DNA of 52,768 nucleotides from Stenotrophomonas sp. HITSZ_GD (GCF_029543105.1 NZ_JARQXB010000020.1:1-52768), one strand, 5' to 3'. Shown: positions 15,733 through 26,968, counted from the first letter of the stretch. Notes: a model not told the origin generated them from the sequence alone. Made by a program: numbers and translations.

Positions 15733-18153
15733 TCAGAACGGCCCACCAAAGGTGAACTGCAGGCGCTCGATTTCGTCGCCGTCTTCCTTCTTCAGCGGGA
15801 TCGCGTAGCTGATCGAGATGGGGCCGACCGGGGCGCGCCACAGCAGGGCCACACCGGTGGACACGCGCAGGTCGTTGGCCTTGAACTCGTCGGTGCCGTT
15901 GAACACGTTGCCGAAGTCCACGAACGCCGACAGGCGCGCGGACGGGCTGTCGAACAGCTTCGGGAAGTAGGCTTCGATCGAGCCGACCGTCTTCACCGAG
16001 CCGCCCAGCGGCTGGCCCTTCGGATACGAGGTGGTGGCTTCCGAACGCGGGCCCAGCGTGTTGTCCTCGAAGCCGCGCACCGAGTTCGTGCCGCCGGCGT
16101 AGAAGTTCTCGTAGAACGGCAGGCCCGAGGCCACCACGTGGCGCTTGAGGTTGCTGCCGTTGCAGTCCTGCGGCACGAAGACCGTCGCGCCGGTGTCCAG
16201 CTGCTGGTCCACGCCGCAGATGTCGCGGCTCTTGTCGCTGCCATAGCTGTCGCCGTAGCCCAGCTCCAGCCGGGTGTTGATCACCAGCGAGGGGATGATC
16301 GGCCAGTACTTGGAGATCTGGTAGTTGAGCTTGTAGTACTCGGCGGTGGAGCCCGGGAGCGTGGTTTCCAGGCCCACGCGCTGGTACATGCCGCGGGTGG
16401 GCATGAAGTAGTCGTTGCGGGTGTCGCGTGCCCAGCCCAGCTCGGTGCGCCAGGCGTGGAAGGTGCGCGTGCCCATCGCGTCGATGTAGTCGACGATCGA
16501 CTGCGGGGTGAACCCGTTGTAGGTGGTGATCTGGTTGCTGTCGATGCCGAACATCAGCGAGACGGTGTCGTTCTCGGTGATCGGCACGCCGAAGATCATC
16601 TGCGCGGCACCGTTGGTGCTGTTGTACTGCGCGGTGTTGTAGTCGGAGTAGTCCAGTTCGCGCCAGGACAGGTTGTAGCCCAGCGACACGCCGTCGTCGG
16701 TGAAGAACGGGTTGGTGTAGCTGAAGCCATAACGCTGCAGGTAGCTGCTGCGCGACGCCTCGACCGACACCCGGTTGCCGCCGCCCAGGAAGTTGTTCTG
16801 CGACAACTGCACCGAGGTGGTCACGCCGTAGCTCTGCGAGTAGCCCAGGCCGAAGACGAAGCTGCCCGAGGTGGTTTCCTTGACGTTGTAGACCACGTCC
16901 ACCTGGTCGCTGCTACCCGGCACCGCCGGCGTTTCGACGTCCACCGATTCGAAGTAGCCCAGGCGCTGCAGGCGGATCTTGGAGCGGTCGATGGCGGCCT
17001 GCGAGTACCAGCTGTTCTCGAACTGGCGCATCTCGCGGCGCAAGACCTCGTCGGAGGTGCGGCTGTTGCCCTTGAACAGGATGCGGCGCACGGTCACGCG
17101 CGGGCCCGGCACGACCTGCAGGTTCACCGCAACGGTGCGGTCCTCGCGGTTCGGGGTCGGGATCGGGTTGACCTTGGCGAAGGCGTAGCCGATGTTGCTG
17201 AGCGTGTTGGTGATCGCGTCGGCGCTGAATTCCAGCAGCGCGCGCGAGAACGTGTCGCCGGACTTGGGGATCACGTACTTCTCGATCTCCTCCTGCGGCA
17301 GCACGGTGTCGCCGGTCACCTTGATGTCGGAGATCTTGTACTGCTCGCCCTCGGTCACGCCGGCGGTCACGAACATGTCGCGCTTGTCGGGGCTGATCGA
17401 CACCTGGGTGGAGTCGATGCTGAAGTCCACGTAACCGCGGTCCAGGTACCAGGAGTTGAGCTTCTCCAGGTCGCCGGACATCTTTTCCTTCGAGTACTGG
17501 TCATCGCGGCGGTACCACGAGGCCCAGTTGTGCTCCTTGGACTCCCAGCCGGCCAGGATGTCCTCGTTCTCGAACTTCTCCGTGCCCACCAGGTTCACGT
17601 GGCGGATCTTGGCGGCCTTGCCTTCCTTGATCGCGATGGCCACGTCCACGCGGTTGCGGTCCAGCGGGCTCACCGTCGGGGTGATCTCCACGTTGTACTT
17701 GCCGCGGTTGTTGTACTGGCGGGTCAGCTCCTGGGTCACGCGGTCCAGGCTCAGGCGGTCGAACGTGCCGCCCTCGCTCAGGCCGATGTCGCTCAGGCCC
17801 TTGAGCAGCTCCTCGGACTTGATGTCCTTGTTGCCGGTCACGGTGAGCTTGTTGATCGCCGGGCGCTCCTTGACGGTCACCACCAGGATGCTGCCCTGGC
17901 GGTCGAGCTGCACGTCCTCGAAGAAGCCGGTGCGGTACAGCGCGCGGATCGCATCGCCCACCTTGGCATCGTCGACCGTATCGCCGCGGTTCACCGGCAG
18001 GTAGGTGAAGACGGTGCCGGAGGAGATGCGCTGCAGGCCGTCCACACGGATATCGCTGGCGACGAACGGTTCGGCCGCCGAGGCGAGGGCCGGGACGCCC
18101 AGGCCGGTGGCAAGGGCAAGAGCAAGCAGGCGGCGAGTGGGAAATCTCGTCAT
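15733..18153 (-). CDS. bamA: Outer membrane protein assembly factor BamA
   Basis: An 806-aa protein. The signal peptide is MTRFPTRRLLALALATGLG with predicted cleavage after PALASA. Five POTRA domains follow, then a C-terminal beta-barrel with the conserved loop motif SVRGFEDNTLGP and a final aromatic residue (QFTFGGPF). It inserts beta-barrel proteins, including LptD, into the outer membrane. The ATG at 18153 places the signal peptide correctly; the open frame continues upstream without meaning. It lies 96 bp after rseP. Confidence 0.98.
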   Translation of the reverse strand: MTRFPTRRLLALALATGLGVPALASAAEPFVASDIRVDGLQRISSGTVFTYLPVNRGDTVDDAKVGDAIRALYRTGFFEDVQLDRQGSILVVTVKERPAINKLTVTGNKDIKSEELLKGLSDIGLSEGGTFDRLSLDRVTQELTRQYNNRGKYNVEITPTVSPLDRNRVDVAIAIKEGKAAKIRHVNLVGTEKFENEDILAGWESKEHNWASWYRRDDQYSKEKMSGDLEKLNSWYLDRGYVDFSIDSTQVSISPDKRDMFVTAGVTEGEQYKISDIKVTGDTVLPQEEIEKYVIPKSGDTFSRALLEFSADAITNTLSNIGYAFAKVNPIPTPNREDRTVAVNLQVVPGPRVTVRRILFKGNSRTSDEVLRREMRQFENSWYSQAAIDRSKIRLQRLGYFESVDVETPAVPGSSDQVDVVYNVKETTSGSFVFGLGYSQSYGVTTSVQLSQNNFLGGGNRVSVEASRSSYLQRYGFSYTNPFFTDDGVSLGYNLSWRELDYSDYNTAQYNSTNGAAQMIFGVPITENDTVSLMFGIDSNQITTYNGFTPQSIVDYIDAMGTRTFHAWRTELGWARDTRNDYFMPTRGMYQRVGLETTLPGSTAEYYKLNYQISKYWPIIPSLVINTRLELGYGDSYGSDKSRDICGVDQQLDTGATVFVPQDCNGSNLKRHVVASGLPFYENFYAGGTNSVRGFEDNTLGPRSEATTSYPKGQPLGGSVKTVGSIEAYFPKLFDSPSARLSAFVDFGNVFNGTDEFKANDLRVSTGVALLWRAPVGPISISYAIPLKKEDGDEIERLQFTFGGPF

Positions 18154-18249
18154 GTCACATCCGGTTGAGCGGGTTCGTTTTGCAGGGGTGCCGGCGTATG
18201 ACGACGACAGCGCGGATAAGTTCACAGGAGCCGGTCTTTCTGCTGGCCG

Positions 18250-19602
18250 TCATCGTGGGAGCGGGCCCAGGATGTCGTTGTAGAACGCCAATCCCATCAG
18301 CCCGGCCAGGAGCGCCAGGCCCACGTACTGGCCGGCGATCATGACGCGGTCGCTGAGCGGGCTGCCCTTGACCAACTCGATAAGGTAATACAGCAGGTGT
18401 CCGCCGTCCAAGATCGGGATGGGCAGGAAGTTGAGGATCGCCAGGCCCAGCGACAGGGTGGCGAGGAAATACAGGAACCAGTCGACCCCGCGCTTGGCCG
18501 AGTCGTTGGCCGCGCGGGCGATGCCCACCGGCCCGGAAATGACCTGCAGCGAGGCATGGCCGGTGACCAGCCGCTTCAGCACGCCCAGAGTGTTGGCAGT
18601 CATGTTGCCGGCCTCGCGGATCGCCGCCGGCACCGCCGCCAGCGGGCCGTACTGGACGCGCATGTCGTAGGCCGGCGCGCCACCGCCGGCCAGGGCCACG
18701 CCAATGCGCCAGCCGCCCGGGGCCGAGGCATCCTGGCGCGGGGCCAGTTCCAGCGCCAGGCGGTCTTCGCCGCGCTGGACTTCGACCATGCCCGCACCGC
18801 CGCGGCGGCCGAGGGCGGCGACCAGCGGCTCGACCTGCTCGCCCGATGTCACGGCCTGCCCGTCCACCGCCAGGATGCGGTCGCCGGGCTGCAGCACGCC
18901 GTCGGCCGGGGTGCCCGGCGCGATCTCGGCGATGACCGCCGGACGCTGCTGGAAGCTCCAGCTCAGGCCGGCCAGCTCGGGCACGCGCTGCTCGGCGAAG
19001 CCCGGCGCCAGCTGGCCCAGGGGCAGGGTGACGCGGCGTTCGTCGCCTTCCGGGCCAAGTACGTCCAGGTGGGCGTCGCGCCGGTCCATCGCGGCGAGGA
19101 TCAGCGCCACGCTGGCGTCGCTGGCGCTCTGCACGGTGCGCCCGTCCACGCCGGTGATGCGGTCGCCGGCGTGCAGGCCGGCGCTGGCGGCCATGCCCTG
19201 GGCCGGGCCGAGCGTGGCCGAATAGTCCGCCCGGCCGATCAGCAGCATCGCCCACAGCAGGGCCAGGCACAGGATGACGTTGGCGACCGGGCCGGCGGCC
19301 ACGATGGCGATGCGCTGCAGCACCGGCTTGTTGTTGAAGGCGTGGGTGCGCTCGGCCGGGTGCACGTTGCCCTCGCGCTCGTCGAGCATGCGCACGTAGC
19401 CGCCCAGCGGCAGCAGGGCGATCACGAACTCGGTGCCGTGGCGGTCGCGGCGCGTCCACAGCGGGCGGCCGAAACCCACGGAGAACCGCAGCACTTTCAC
19501 GCCGCAACGCCGCGCCACCCAGAAGTGGCCGAATTCGTGGAAGGTCACCAGCACGCCGAGGCTGACGATCATCCACCAGACGGAGCCGAGGAAATCAGCC
19601 AT
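18250..19602 (-). CDS. rseP: RIP metalloprotease RseP (site-2 protease)
   Basis: A 450-aa inner-membrane zinc protease. The active-site HEFGH is at residues 22-26 in the first helix and the second metal motif is FLPIPILDGGHLLYYL near residue 395. Two PDZ regions lie between (around GPAQGMAASAGLHAGDRI and AEIAPGTPADGVLQPGDRI). It cleaves the anti-sigma factor RseA in the envelope-stress pathway, consistent with its place beside bamA. Confidence 0.97.
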   Translation of the reverse strand: MADFLGSVWWMIVSLGVLVTFHEFGHFWVARRCGVKVLRFSVGFGRPLWTRRDRHGTEFVIALLPLGGYVRMLDEREGNVHPAERTHAFNNKPVLQRIAIVAAGPVANVILCLALLWAMLLIGRADYSATLGPAQGMAASAGLHAGDRITGVDGRTVQSASDASVALILAAMDRRDAHLDVLGPEGDERRVTLPLGQLAPGFAEQRVPELAGLSWSFQQRPAVIAEIAPGTPADGVLQPGDRILAVDGQAVTSGEQVEPLVAALGRRGGAGMVEVQRGEDRLALELAPRQDASAPGGWRIGVALAGGGAPAYDMRVQYGPLAAVPAAIREAGNMTANTLGVLKRLVTGHASLQVISGPVGIARAANDSAKRGVDWFLYFLATLSLGLAILNFLPIPILDGGHLLYYLIELVKGSPLSDRVMIAGQYVGLALLAGLMGLAFYNDILGPLPR

Positions 19603-19628
19603 GGAAGCAGCGCGGTGGCAGGGAGAAC

Positions 19629-20822
19629 TCAGGCATGTGCGGTAGGACGGGTCAGGGCGGCTGCGGTGATTCGACGGGCGTCGGCATCGGCCGCGAGCAG
19701 GGCCTCAAGCGTATCCGCATTCGTGGACGGCAGCGTAGACAATGCGTGCTGAACCAGTGCCGGAATGGCAAGAAAGCCGATCTTTCCGGCAAGAAACGCC
19801 GCCACGGCGACTTCGTTGGCCGCGTTGAGGATGGCCGGGGCGGTGCCGCCGGCGCGCATGGCCTCCCAGGCCAGTGCCAGGCACGGGAACGCTTCCAGGT
19901 CCGGCGCCTCGAAATCCAGCCGGCCCTGCTGCAGCAGGTCCAGCCCGGCCACGCCGGATTCCACGCGCTCGGGCCAGGCCAGGCCCACCGCCAGGGTGGT
20001 GCGCATGTCCGGCAGGCCCATCTGCGCCAGCGTGGAGCCGTCGACGAACTCCACCAGCGAATGCACCAGGCTCTGCGGGTGCACCCACACGCCGATGCGG
20101 TCGGCCGCCAGCCCGAACAGGTGGTGGGCCTCGATCACTTCCAGCCCCTTGTTCATCAAGGTGGCCGAATCGACCGAAATCTTCGGCCCCATCGACCACT
20201 TCGGGTGCGCCACGGCCTGGGCCGGGGTGACGTCGGCCAGTTCGGCGCGCGTGCGGCCACGGAACGGGCCGCCGGAGGCGGTGAGGATGACCCGGCGCAC
20301 CCCGCGGCTGGCGTCGCACGAGCGCAGGCACTGGAAGATCGCGCTGTGTTCGCTGTCGATCGGGATGATTTCCGCGCCGGCCGCCTGCGCATGGCGCATC
20401 AGCAGTTCGCCGGCCAGCACCAGCGATTCCTTGTTGGCCAGCAGCAGGCGCTTGCCGGCGCGGGCGGCCGCCAGCGTGGAGGGCAGGCCAGCGGCACCGA
20501 CAATCGCGGCCACCACCGTGTCGCATTCCGGCGCGGCGGCGAATGCCTCCAATGCCTGCGCGCCGGCATGCGCGCGCGTGGCCAGGCCCGCCGCGCGCAG
20601 GCCATCGCGCAGCGCGGCGTGGCAGGCCGGATCGGCGATCACCGCATCGTCCGGGCGATGGCGCACGCACAGCGCGACGAGCGCGTCCACGTTGCTGCCG
20701 GCGGCCAGCACGCGGGCACGCAGCTGCTGCGGGTGGCGCGCGATCACGTCCAGCGCGGAGGCACCGATGGAACCGGTGGCGCCGAAGACGGCGACCTGGC
20801 GGGGGGCGTTAGCCGGGGACAT
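19629..20822 (-). CDS. dxr: 1-deoxy-D-xylulose 5-phosphate reductoisomerase
   Basis: A 397-aa protein with the NADPH-binding motif [18 protein letters not shown], the metal-binding segment [14 protein letters not shown] and the catalytic-loop and substrate region [43 protein letters not shown]. It makes methylerythritol phosphate, feeding isoprenoid synthesis used by the neighbouring uppS product. The ATG at 20822 begins [14 protein letters not shown]; the frame is open upstream but runs into cdsA. Confidence 0.97.
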   Translation of the reverse strand: MSPANAPRQVAVFGATGSIGASALDVIARHPQQLRARVLAAGSNVDALVALCVRHRPDDAVIADPACHAALRDGLRAAGLATRAHAGAQALEAFAAAPECDTVVAAIVGAAGLPSTLAAARAGKRLLLANKESLVLAGELLMRHAQAAGAEIIPIDSEHSAIFQCLRSCDASRGVRRVILTASGGPFRGRTRAELADVTPAQAVAHPKWSMGPKISVDSATLMNKGLEVIEAHHLFGLAADRIGVWVHPQSLVHSLVEFVDGSTLAQMGLPDMRTTLAVGLAWPERVESGVAGLDLLQQGRLDFEAPDLEAFPCLALAWEAMRAGGTAPAILNAANEVAVAAFLAGKIGFLAIPALVQHALSTLPSTNADTLEALLAADADARRITAAALTRPTAHA

Positions 20823-20845
20823 GTCAGCGGTGTCGGCGAAGGGCG

Positions 20846-21670
20846 TCAGAGACCCAGCATTTCCTTGCCGAGCACGAACACCGGCAGCGCGGCCAGCACG
20901 CCGTCGATGCGGTCCAGCACGCCGCCGTGGCCCGGGATGAGGTTGCCCGAGTCCTTGGCGCCGGCCTGGCGCTTGAGCAGGCTCTCGAACAGGTCGCCGA
21001 GCACCGAGGCCAGCACGGTGACCGCGGCCACGCCGAGCAGCGCCGGCATCTGCGCCAGCGTGGCGCCGGCCAGCGTGCCGAAGGCGGCGGCCACGGCCAG
21101 GCCGGCGAGCAACCCGCCGAGGAGCCCTTCGATGGTCTTGTTCGGGCTGATCCGCGGGGCCAGCTTGTGCTTGCCGAAATGGCGGCCGGCGAAATAGGCG
21201 CCCGAGTCGGCTGCCCACACGATCATCAGCGCCGTCAGCAGCCAGTAATGGCCCGATGGCTTCTCGGCGTGGATGAGCACCAGCGCGGCCCACGCCGGCA
21301 CGATAGCCAGCGTGCCGGCGGCGAGCTTGAGCGCGCGCGCGTAGCCGCCGTGGTCGGCGCCGAAGCCGAAGAAACGCAGCCACAGCAGCGCCGCCAGCCA
21401 CCAGGCCGCACCGACCAGGCTGGCAAGCTGGAACAGCACCAGCGAGTAGGCCGAGGCCCACACCAGCAGCACCATGAGCAGCAGGTTCAGCACCAGCAGC
21501 ACGGTGCGCGGCAAGGTGTCGTCCACCCCGGAGAGCTTGAGCCACTCCCACAGGCCGGTCAGGAACACCAGCGCGCCGGCGGCGGCGAGCCAGGGCGTGG
21601 GCAGGAAGAGGATCGCGCAGATGGCGACCGGCGCCATGATCAAAGCGGCGATGACGCGGGTCTTGGTCAT
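20846..21670 (-). CDS. cdsA: Phosphatidate cytidylyltransferase
   Basis: A 274-aa protein with about eight hydrophobic helices and the CDS signature ([20 protein letters not shown] followed by GVLDRIDG). It converts phosphatidate and CTP to CDP-diacylglycerol, the precursor of membrane phospholipids. Its start overlaps the uppS stop by four bases (ATGA, 21667-21670). Confidence 0.96.
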   Translation of the reverse strand: MTKTRVIAALIMAPVAICAILFLPTPWLAAAGALVFLTGLWEWLKLSGVDDTLPRTVLLVLNLLLMVLLVWASAYSLVLFQLASLVGAAWWLAALLWLRFFGFGADHGGYARALKLAAGTLAIVPAWAALVLIHAEKPSGHYWLLTALMIVWAADSGAYFAGRHFGKHKLAPRISPNKTIEGLLGGLLAGLAVAAAFGTLAGATLAQMPALLGVAAVTVLASVLGDLFESLLKRQAGAKDSGNLIPGHGGVLDRIDGVLAALPVFVLGKEMLGL

Positions 21671-22434
21671 GCGGGCGTGGTCTCGGTCCGGGCGGCGATC
21701 TGCGCGCTGGTGAGGCCGAAGCGGCGCTCGCGCTGGGCATATTCGTCCAAGGCCTGCTGCAGGACGCTGGCGTCGAATTCCGGCCACAGCGTCTCGGTGA
21801 ACCACAGCTCGGTATAAGCGAGCTGCCACAGCAGGAAGTTGCTGATGCGGGTGTCGCCGCCGGTGCGGATGAACAGGTCCGGCGGCGGCAGGTCGGCCAG
21901 GGCGACGCGGCTGCCCAGCAGTGCTTCGTCGATCTGGTCCGGTGCCAGGCGGCCCGCGGCGACCTCGCGCGCGAGTTCGCGCGCGGCCTGGGCGATGTCC
22001 TGGCGGCCGCCGTAGCTGGCGGCGATGGCCAGCACGAGGCGGTCGTTGCCGGCGGTCCTGTCCTCGGCCGACTGCATGCGCTCGACGATGGCCGGCGCGA
22101 AGCGGCTGCGGTCGCCCAGGAAGCGCACCTGCACGCCGCGCCGCTGCAGCTCCTCGACCTCGCGGTCGAGCGCGTGCAGGAACAGCTTCATCAACGCGTC
22201 GACTTCTTCCTGCGGGCGGCCCCAGTTCTCGCTGGAGAACGCGAACAGGGTCAGCACGCCGATGCCCTTTTCCAGGCAGAAATCGATGGTGCGGTTGACC
22301 GCGCGCGCGCCGGCGCGATGGCCGATGACGCGCGGGCGGCGTCGGCGCTGGGCCCAACGGCCGTTGCCATCCATGATGATGGCCAGATGGCGGGGCAGGG
22401 ACATGTCAGGATCCGGCGGAGCCGTCGACGACAT
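21667..22434 (-). CDS. uppS: Undecaprenyl diphosphate synthase
   Basis: A 255-aa cis-prenyltransferase with [16 protein letters not shown] (catalytic Asp22), [27 protein letters not shown] and the C-terminal [19 protein letters not shown] and [12 protein letters not shown]. It makes the C55 carrier precursor for peptidoglycan and lipopolysaccharide. An in-frame ATG ten codons later (22404) is an alternative start. Only three bases separate it from frr. Confidence 0.96.
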   Translation of the reverse strand: MSSTAPPDPDMSLPRHLAIIMDGNGRWAQRRRRPRVIGHRAGARAVNRTIDFCLEKGIGVLTLFAFSSENWGRPQEEVDALMKLFLHALDREVEELQRRGVQVRFLGDRSRFAPAIVERMQSAEDRTAGNDRLVLAIAASYGGRQDIAQAARELAREVAAGRLAPDQIDEALLGSRVALADLPPPDLFIRTGGDTRISNFLLWQLAYTELWFTETLWPEFDASVLQQALDEYAQRERRFGLTSAQIAARTETTPA

Positions 22435-22437
22435 GCG

Positions 22438-22995
22438 TCAGACGGCCATCAGTTCCTGTTCCTTGGCCTTGACCACTTCATCGACGTCCTTGATCGCCTT
22501 GTCGGTGATCTTCTGCACGTCTTCCTCGGCGCGGCGCACGTCGTCCTCGGTGACGGCCTTGTCCTTCAACAGGTCCTTGACCTGCTGGTTGGCGTCGCGG
22601 CGGATGTTGCGGATGGCGACCTTGGCGTCCTCGCCCTCGCTGTGCACGACCTTGGTGAGCTCCTTGCGGCGCTCCTCGGTCAGGGCGGGCAGGTTGAGGC
22701 GGATGGTGGTGCCGGCGGTGTTCGGGGTCAGGCCCAGGTCGGAGGCGAGGATCGCCTTCTCCACCGCGCCGACCATCTGCTTCTCCCACGGGGTGATGAC
22801 CAGCGAGCGGGCGTCGGACACGTTGACCGTGGCGACCTGGCTCAGCGGCATGTCCGAGCCGTAGTAGTTGACCTTCAGGTGCTCGACCAGTGCGGGCGAG
22901 GCGCGTCCGGTGCGGACCTTGATGAGCGTATGGCGCAAGGCTTCAATGCTCTTGGCCATGCGGTTCTGTGCGTCTTGTTTGATCTCGTTGATCAT
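22438..22995 (-). CDS. frr: Ribosome recycling factor
   Basis: A 185-aa protein of exact family length. Hallmarks are [35 protein letters not shown] and [20 protein letters not shown]. With EF-G it splits post-termination ribosomes. It is first in the run frr-uppS-cdsA-dxr-rseP-bamA, with a consensus TATAAT 33 bp upstream. Confidence 0.98.
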   Translation of the reverse strand: MINEIKQDAQNRMAKSIEALRHTLIKVRTGRASPALVEHLKVNYYGSDMPLSQVATVNVSDARSLVITPWEKQMVGAVEKAILASDLGLTPNTAGTTIRLNLPALTEERRKELTKVVHSEGEDAKVAIRNIRRDANQQVKDLLKDKAVTEDDVRRAEEDVQKITDKAIKDVDEVVKAKEQELMAV

Positions 22996-23027
22996 CGCCG
23001 GGCATCCTGGTGCTTCTGAATCGGCCG

Positions 23028-23033
23028 ATTATA
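23028..23033 (-). promoter_or_regulatory. Candidate -10 element for frr
   Basis: A perfect minus-strand TATAAT lies 33 bp before the frr ATG in the 105-bp pyrH-frr gap. I see no good -35 at the usual distance, so this is a candidate only. Confidence 0.4.
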
Positions 23034-23100
23034 TCGGAAGCGCCGCCGCCCCGACGGGCCGGCGGCGGGACGGCGCGGGCTCCCGCGCGGGCGGAGCGGT

Positions 23101-23823
23101 TCAGCCGCGTCCGCGCACCAGCGTGCCGATGCTCTCGCCGCGCAGGATGCGCAGCAGCACGCCGGGCTGGCCCATGTCGAAGATGCGCAGCGGCAGGTCG
23201 CTGTCGCGCGCGAGCGCGAAGGCCGCCGTATCCATGACCTCCAGGCCCTGGCCGATGACCTCGTCGTAGGTCAGCGCGTCGTACTTCACCGCGTCGGCGT
23301 GCTTCTTCGGGTCCTTGTCGTAGACGCCGTCGACCTTGGTTGCCTTGAGCAACAGGTCCGCGCCGATCTCGATCGCGCGCAATGCCGCGCCCGAGTCGGT
23401 GGTGAAGAACGGGTTGCCGGTGCCGGCCGCGAAGATCGCGATGCGGCCCTTCTCCAGGTGGCGGATGGCGCGGCGGCGGATGAAGTCCTCGCACACGTCG
23501 TTGATCTTGATCGCGCTCATCACGCGCACCTTGGCGCCGAGCTTTTCCAGCGCGTCCTGCATCGCCAGCGCGTTGATGACCGTGGCCAGCATGCCCATCT
23601 GGTCGCCGGTGACCCGGTCCATGCCGCCGGCCGCCAGGCCCGCGCCGCGGAAGATGTTGCCGCCGCCGATGACCAGCGCCACCTCGGCGCCGGCCTGCTG
23701 CGCCTCGATGACTTCGCGCGCCAGGCGGTTGATGATCTTCGGGTCGATGCCGTAGTCCTCTCCTCCCATCAGCGCCTCCCCGGAAAGCTTGAGCAGGATG
23801 CGGCGATAGGCAAGTTCGGACAT
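23101..23823 (-). CDS. pyrH: Uridylate kinase
   Basis: A 240-aa UMP kinase of the amino-acid-kinase fold. It begins [20 protein letters not shown], then [40 protein letters not shown] and [21 protein letters not shown]. It phosphorylates UMP to UDP. A possible minus-strand -10 TAGAAT lies at 23858-23863 and GGAG precedes the start. Confidence 0.98.
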   Translation of the reverse strand: MSELAYRRILLKLSGEALMGGEDYGIDPKIINRLAREVIEAQQAGAEVALVIGGGNIFRGAGLAAGGMDRVTGDQMGMLATVINALAMQDALEKLGAKVRVMSAIKINDVCEDFIRRRAIRHLEKGRIAIFAAGTGNPFFTTDSGAALRAIEIGADLLLKATKVDGVYDKDPKKHADAVKYDALTYDEVIGQGLEVMDTAAFALARDSDLPLRIFDMGQPGVLLRILRGESIGTLVRGRG

Positions 23824-23931
23824 GGGGGACTCCGTGGGTGGCGGGCAAACGCCGGCGATTCTAGCGGAAACGGCGTAGGACCGCGTTGCGGTTCATGACG
23901 CTGTAACAGTTCCGTTAATCGCCCCGGGTGC

Positions 23932-25431
23932 TCAGCCCGCGGCCGGCTCGGCGTAAACCGTCACCCGGTTGCGGCCCCGATGCTTGGAGCGGTAGAGCAC
24001 GTTGTCGGCCGCCTTGAGCAGCGCATCGACGTTGTCGAACAGCTTGCCGTCGCCCTGCGTGGCCAGCCCCGCGGAGAAGGTGATGTGCAGCGGGCCGCTT
24101 TCCAGTTGCGCCATCGGCACGCGCACGGTTTCGGCCAGCACGCGCTGCACGACCGACAGCGCCGCCTCGGCGCCGGTATTGGGCAGGATGACGAGGAATT
24201 CCTCGCCGCCGAAGCGCGCGACGGTATCGCTGGTGCGCAGCAGGCGCTGCAGCGACTGCGCGAACGTGCGCAGCACTTCGTCGCCGACCAAGTGGCCGTG
24301 CACGTCGTTGACCCGCTTGAAGTCGTCCAGGTCGATGAAGGCCACCGACAGCGGCCAGCCGTGGCGGATCGCCAGGTCGAATTCGTGCTCCAGCGTCGAA
24401 CCGAGCTGGTGGCGGTTGTACACGCCGGTGAGCGCGTCGCGGCTGGCCTGTTCGGCCAGGTGGCGCGCGCGGTGTTCGGATTCGTCGGCCTGGCGGCGCG
24501 CGTCGGCCATTTCCTGCAACTCGCGCAGGTTGCGCAGCGTGGACAGCTCGCGGGCCTGGTCGATGATCGATTCGATCAGTTCCGGCTGCGGGATGCGCAC
24601 GTCGAACAGCGCGCCGATCTCCGGCAGCATCTCGCCGATGCGTTCAAGCACCTTCTCGAAGCGCTCGCGGTCCAGCTGCAATGCCGCCTGCACGCGCTGC
24701 TGTGCCACTTCGCGCGCCGACTCCGGATCTTCGCCGAGCCAGATTTCCGAAACGCAATGCGACAGCGCCACGCACGCCGCGAACGGCTCGCGGCCGTCGG
24801 GCGCGGCCTCGCTGCGTTCGATTGCCGCGCACAGGTATTCGGGCAGGTGCCACTGCCGCGCGACCCAGGCCCCGATCTCGGCATGGTCGCCCCCGAACGC
24901 GGCCCGCTCGGCCTCCAGCAGCGCCTGCGGTTCGTGCGGACCCTCGTCCAACAAGGCCTGGTAGCGCTCCGGCACGGCCTGCAGCAAGGCCAGCACGCCG
25001 ATGTCCTGCAGCAGCCCGGCGAGCATCAGCTCCTCGGGCTTGCGCAGGCCGCGCGCCTGGCCCAGCACGCGCGCGGCCAGCGAGCTGACCACGCTGCGGC
25101 GCCAGATGTGCTCGTGCAGCTGCGTATTGCCGAAACCGCGGCGCAGCCCTTGCACCATCGAAAAGCCCAGCGCCAGGCTCAGCGTCGCATTGAGCCCGAG
25201 CATCGTCAGCGCCTGGCCCAGGTTGTCGATGCGGCGGCGGCTCGCATACAGCGGCGAGTTGGCGATGCGCAGCATGCGCGCGCTGAGCGCCATGTCCATC
25301 GCGATCACGTCGGCGGTGGTGGCCATGTCCACTTCCGGGTCCTGCGCCAGCTCGATCACACGCAGCGCGATGCCGGGCGGCGAGGGCAGGTTTCGACAGT
25401 GGGCGAGGGTAGCCTCGAGTTCGGGACGCAT
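23932..25431 (-). CDS. HDOD-GGDEF signalling protein, probable diguanylate cyclase
   Basis: A 499-aa cytoplasmic protein. An HDOD domain covers about residues 10-205 (LPSPPGIALRVIEL, SARMLRIANSPLY, LMLAGLLQDIGVLALL). A coiled-coil-like linker is at about 285-330. A GGDEF domain covers about 330-495, with ALTGVYNRHQL, FIDLDDFKRVNDVHGHLVGD and active-site GGEEF at 408-412. The RTSD at 399-402, five residues before it, is the product-inhibition I-site. It should make cyclic di-GMP under feedback control. It lies between tsf and pyrH, which are adjacent in many gammaproteobacteria. Confidence 0.92.
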   Translation of the reverse strand: MRPELEATLAHCRNLPSPPGIALRVIELAQDPEVDMATTADVIAMDMALSARMLRIANSPLYASRRRIDNLGQALTMLGLNATLSLALGFSMVQGLRRGFGNTQLHEHIWRRSVVSSLAARVLGQARGLRKPEELMLAGLLQDIGVLALLQAVPERYQALLDEGPHEPQALLEAERAAFGGDHAEIGAWVARQWHLPEYLCAAIERSEAAPDGREPFAACVALSHCVSEIWLGEDPESAREVAQQRVQAALQLDRERFEKVLERIGEMLPEIGALFDVRIPQPELIESIIDQARELSTLRNLRELQEMADARRQADESEHRARHLAEQASRDALTGVYNRHQLGSTLEHEFDLAIRHGWPLSVAFIDLDDFKRVNDVHGHLVGDEVLRTFAQSLQRLLRTSDTVARFGGEEFLVILPNTGAEAALSVVQRVLAETVRVPMAQLESGPLHITFSAGLATQGDGKLFDNVDALLKAADNVLYRSKHRGRNRVTVYAEPAAG

Positions 25432-25680
25432 GCGTGGGATTTTGGTGCTGTTAAGGCGAAGAATACACGGCCATCACACTTTTAGGTGGTGGGCTCGTAG
25501 GGTATTAGCGGCCGGGCACCGGAAAAGTTGCGGGTTGAAGCCGGCCTGGCTGAAGGGCCACCCCCAATTCTTCTCCTTCTAAACCACTCGCGTCATTTCC
25601 AGCCGCCGCGGAAGCCGATCCCACGGCGATGGCGCGCATCCGAGGGAGCCTGTCGTCCGTTCGAGGGAGACCTGAGGGTC

Positions 25681-25782
25681 TGCGGGGGCCATGCCGTTTC
25701 GGGACCGTAGGCGACATGGATGTCGCCTACGAGCCTCCATGGATGGATTCACGGCGTGTCCCGAAACGGCATGGCCCCCGCA
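25681..25782 (-). repeat. Bipartite palindromic intergenic repeat, copy 4
   Basis: Perfect 25-bp outer arms (25681-25705 with 25758-25782; arm contains GGCCATGCCGTTTCGGGAC) enclose the inner hairpin 25707-25730 (GTAGGCGACAT / ATGTCGCCTAC) and the CCATGGATGGA core. Orientation is opposite to copies 2, 3, 5 and 6. Confidence 0.9.
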
Positions 25783-25848
25783 GGCCCCGAGCGGATTCAT
25801 GCGAGCCGATCAACATCGCAAGGCCGCCACCCCCAGGCAGAAGGCAAG

Positions 25849-25872
25849 AAAAAAAAGCGGCCGCCAGGCCGC
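25849..25872 (-). terminator. Second tandem terminator after tsf
   Basis: Stem GCGGCC / GGCCGC (25857-25862 with 25867-25872) with a 4-nt loop, then T8 on the minus strand (25849-25856). Confidence 0.7.
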
Positions 25873-25888
25873 CACCCCACCATCCCCC

Positions 25889-25921
25889 AAAAAAAAGCCG
25901 CAGGGGAAAACCCCCGCGGCT
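25889..25921 (-). terminator. First tandem terminator after tsf
   Basis: Stem AGCCGC-A-GGGG / CCCC-C-GCGGCT (25896-25906 with 25911-25921) with one mismatch and an AAAA loop, then T8 on the minus strand. It begins 46 bp after the tsf stop. Confidence 0.85.
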
Positions 25922-25967
25922 CCTTGCCCGGATCACCCGCCCACAAGGCGGGAAACCCAGATCAGAC

Positions 25968-26846
<879 letters not shown>

Positions 26847-26870
26847 GGTATGACCTCGATGATTGCTTGC

Positions 26871-26968
26871 GGCGGGCCGTAGCCCGCCTTGGGAATGGGA
26901 TGGGGCCTGGAGCCCCGGGCGATGGCCTGCGCCATCGCGGGCCGTCGCCGCGCCAGGGTGGCGCGGCG
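26871..26968 (-). promoter_or_regulatory. Four consecutive hairpins in the rpsB-tsf spacer
   Basis: Stems: GGCGGGC/GCCCGCC (26871-26888), GGGGC/GCCCC (26902-26916), CGATGGC/GCCATCG (26920-26937) and a 10-bp CGCCGCGCCA/TGGCGCGGCG (26946-26968). None has a U tract, so they are not intrinsic terminators. mRNA stability, processing or Rho-related control are possible roles. Confidence 0.45.

Larger units (their letters stand above)
25432..25967. other. Gene-free spacer between the HDOD-GGDEF gene and tsf
   Basis: No credible coding sequence was seen. The spacer contains a full bipartite palindromic repeat (25681-25782) and two tandem terminators serving tsf. The promoter region of the GGDEF gene should lie at about 25432-25600, but no convincing promoter was recognised. 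Confidence 0.7.

Noticed and set aside
15607-18168. Long open frame of 853 codons on the plus strand opposite bamA
   Set aside because: Antisense shadow in high-GC DNA; composition is Val/Ala/His/Arg/Gln-rich and bamA on the other strand is a complete conserved gene.
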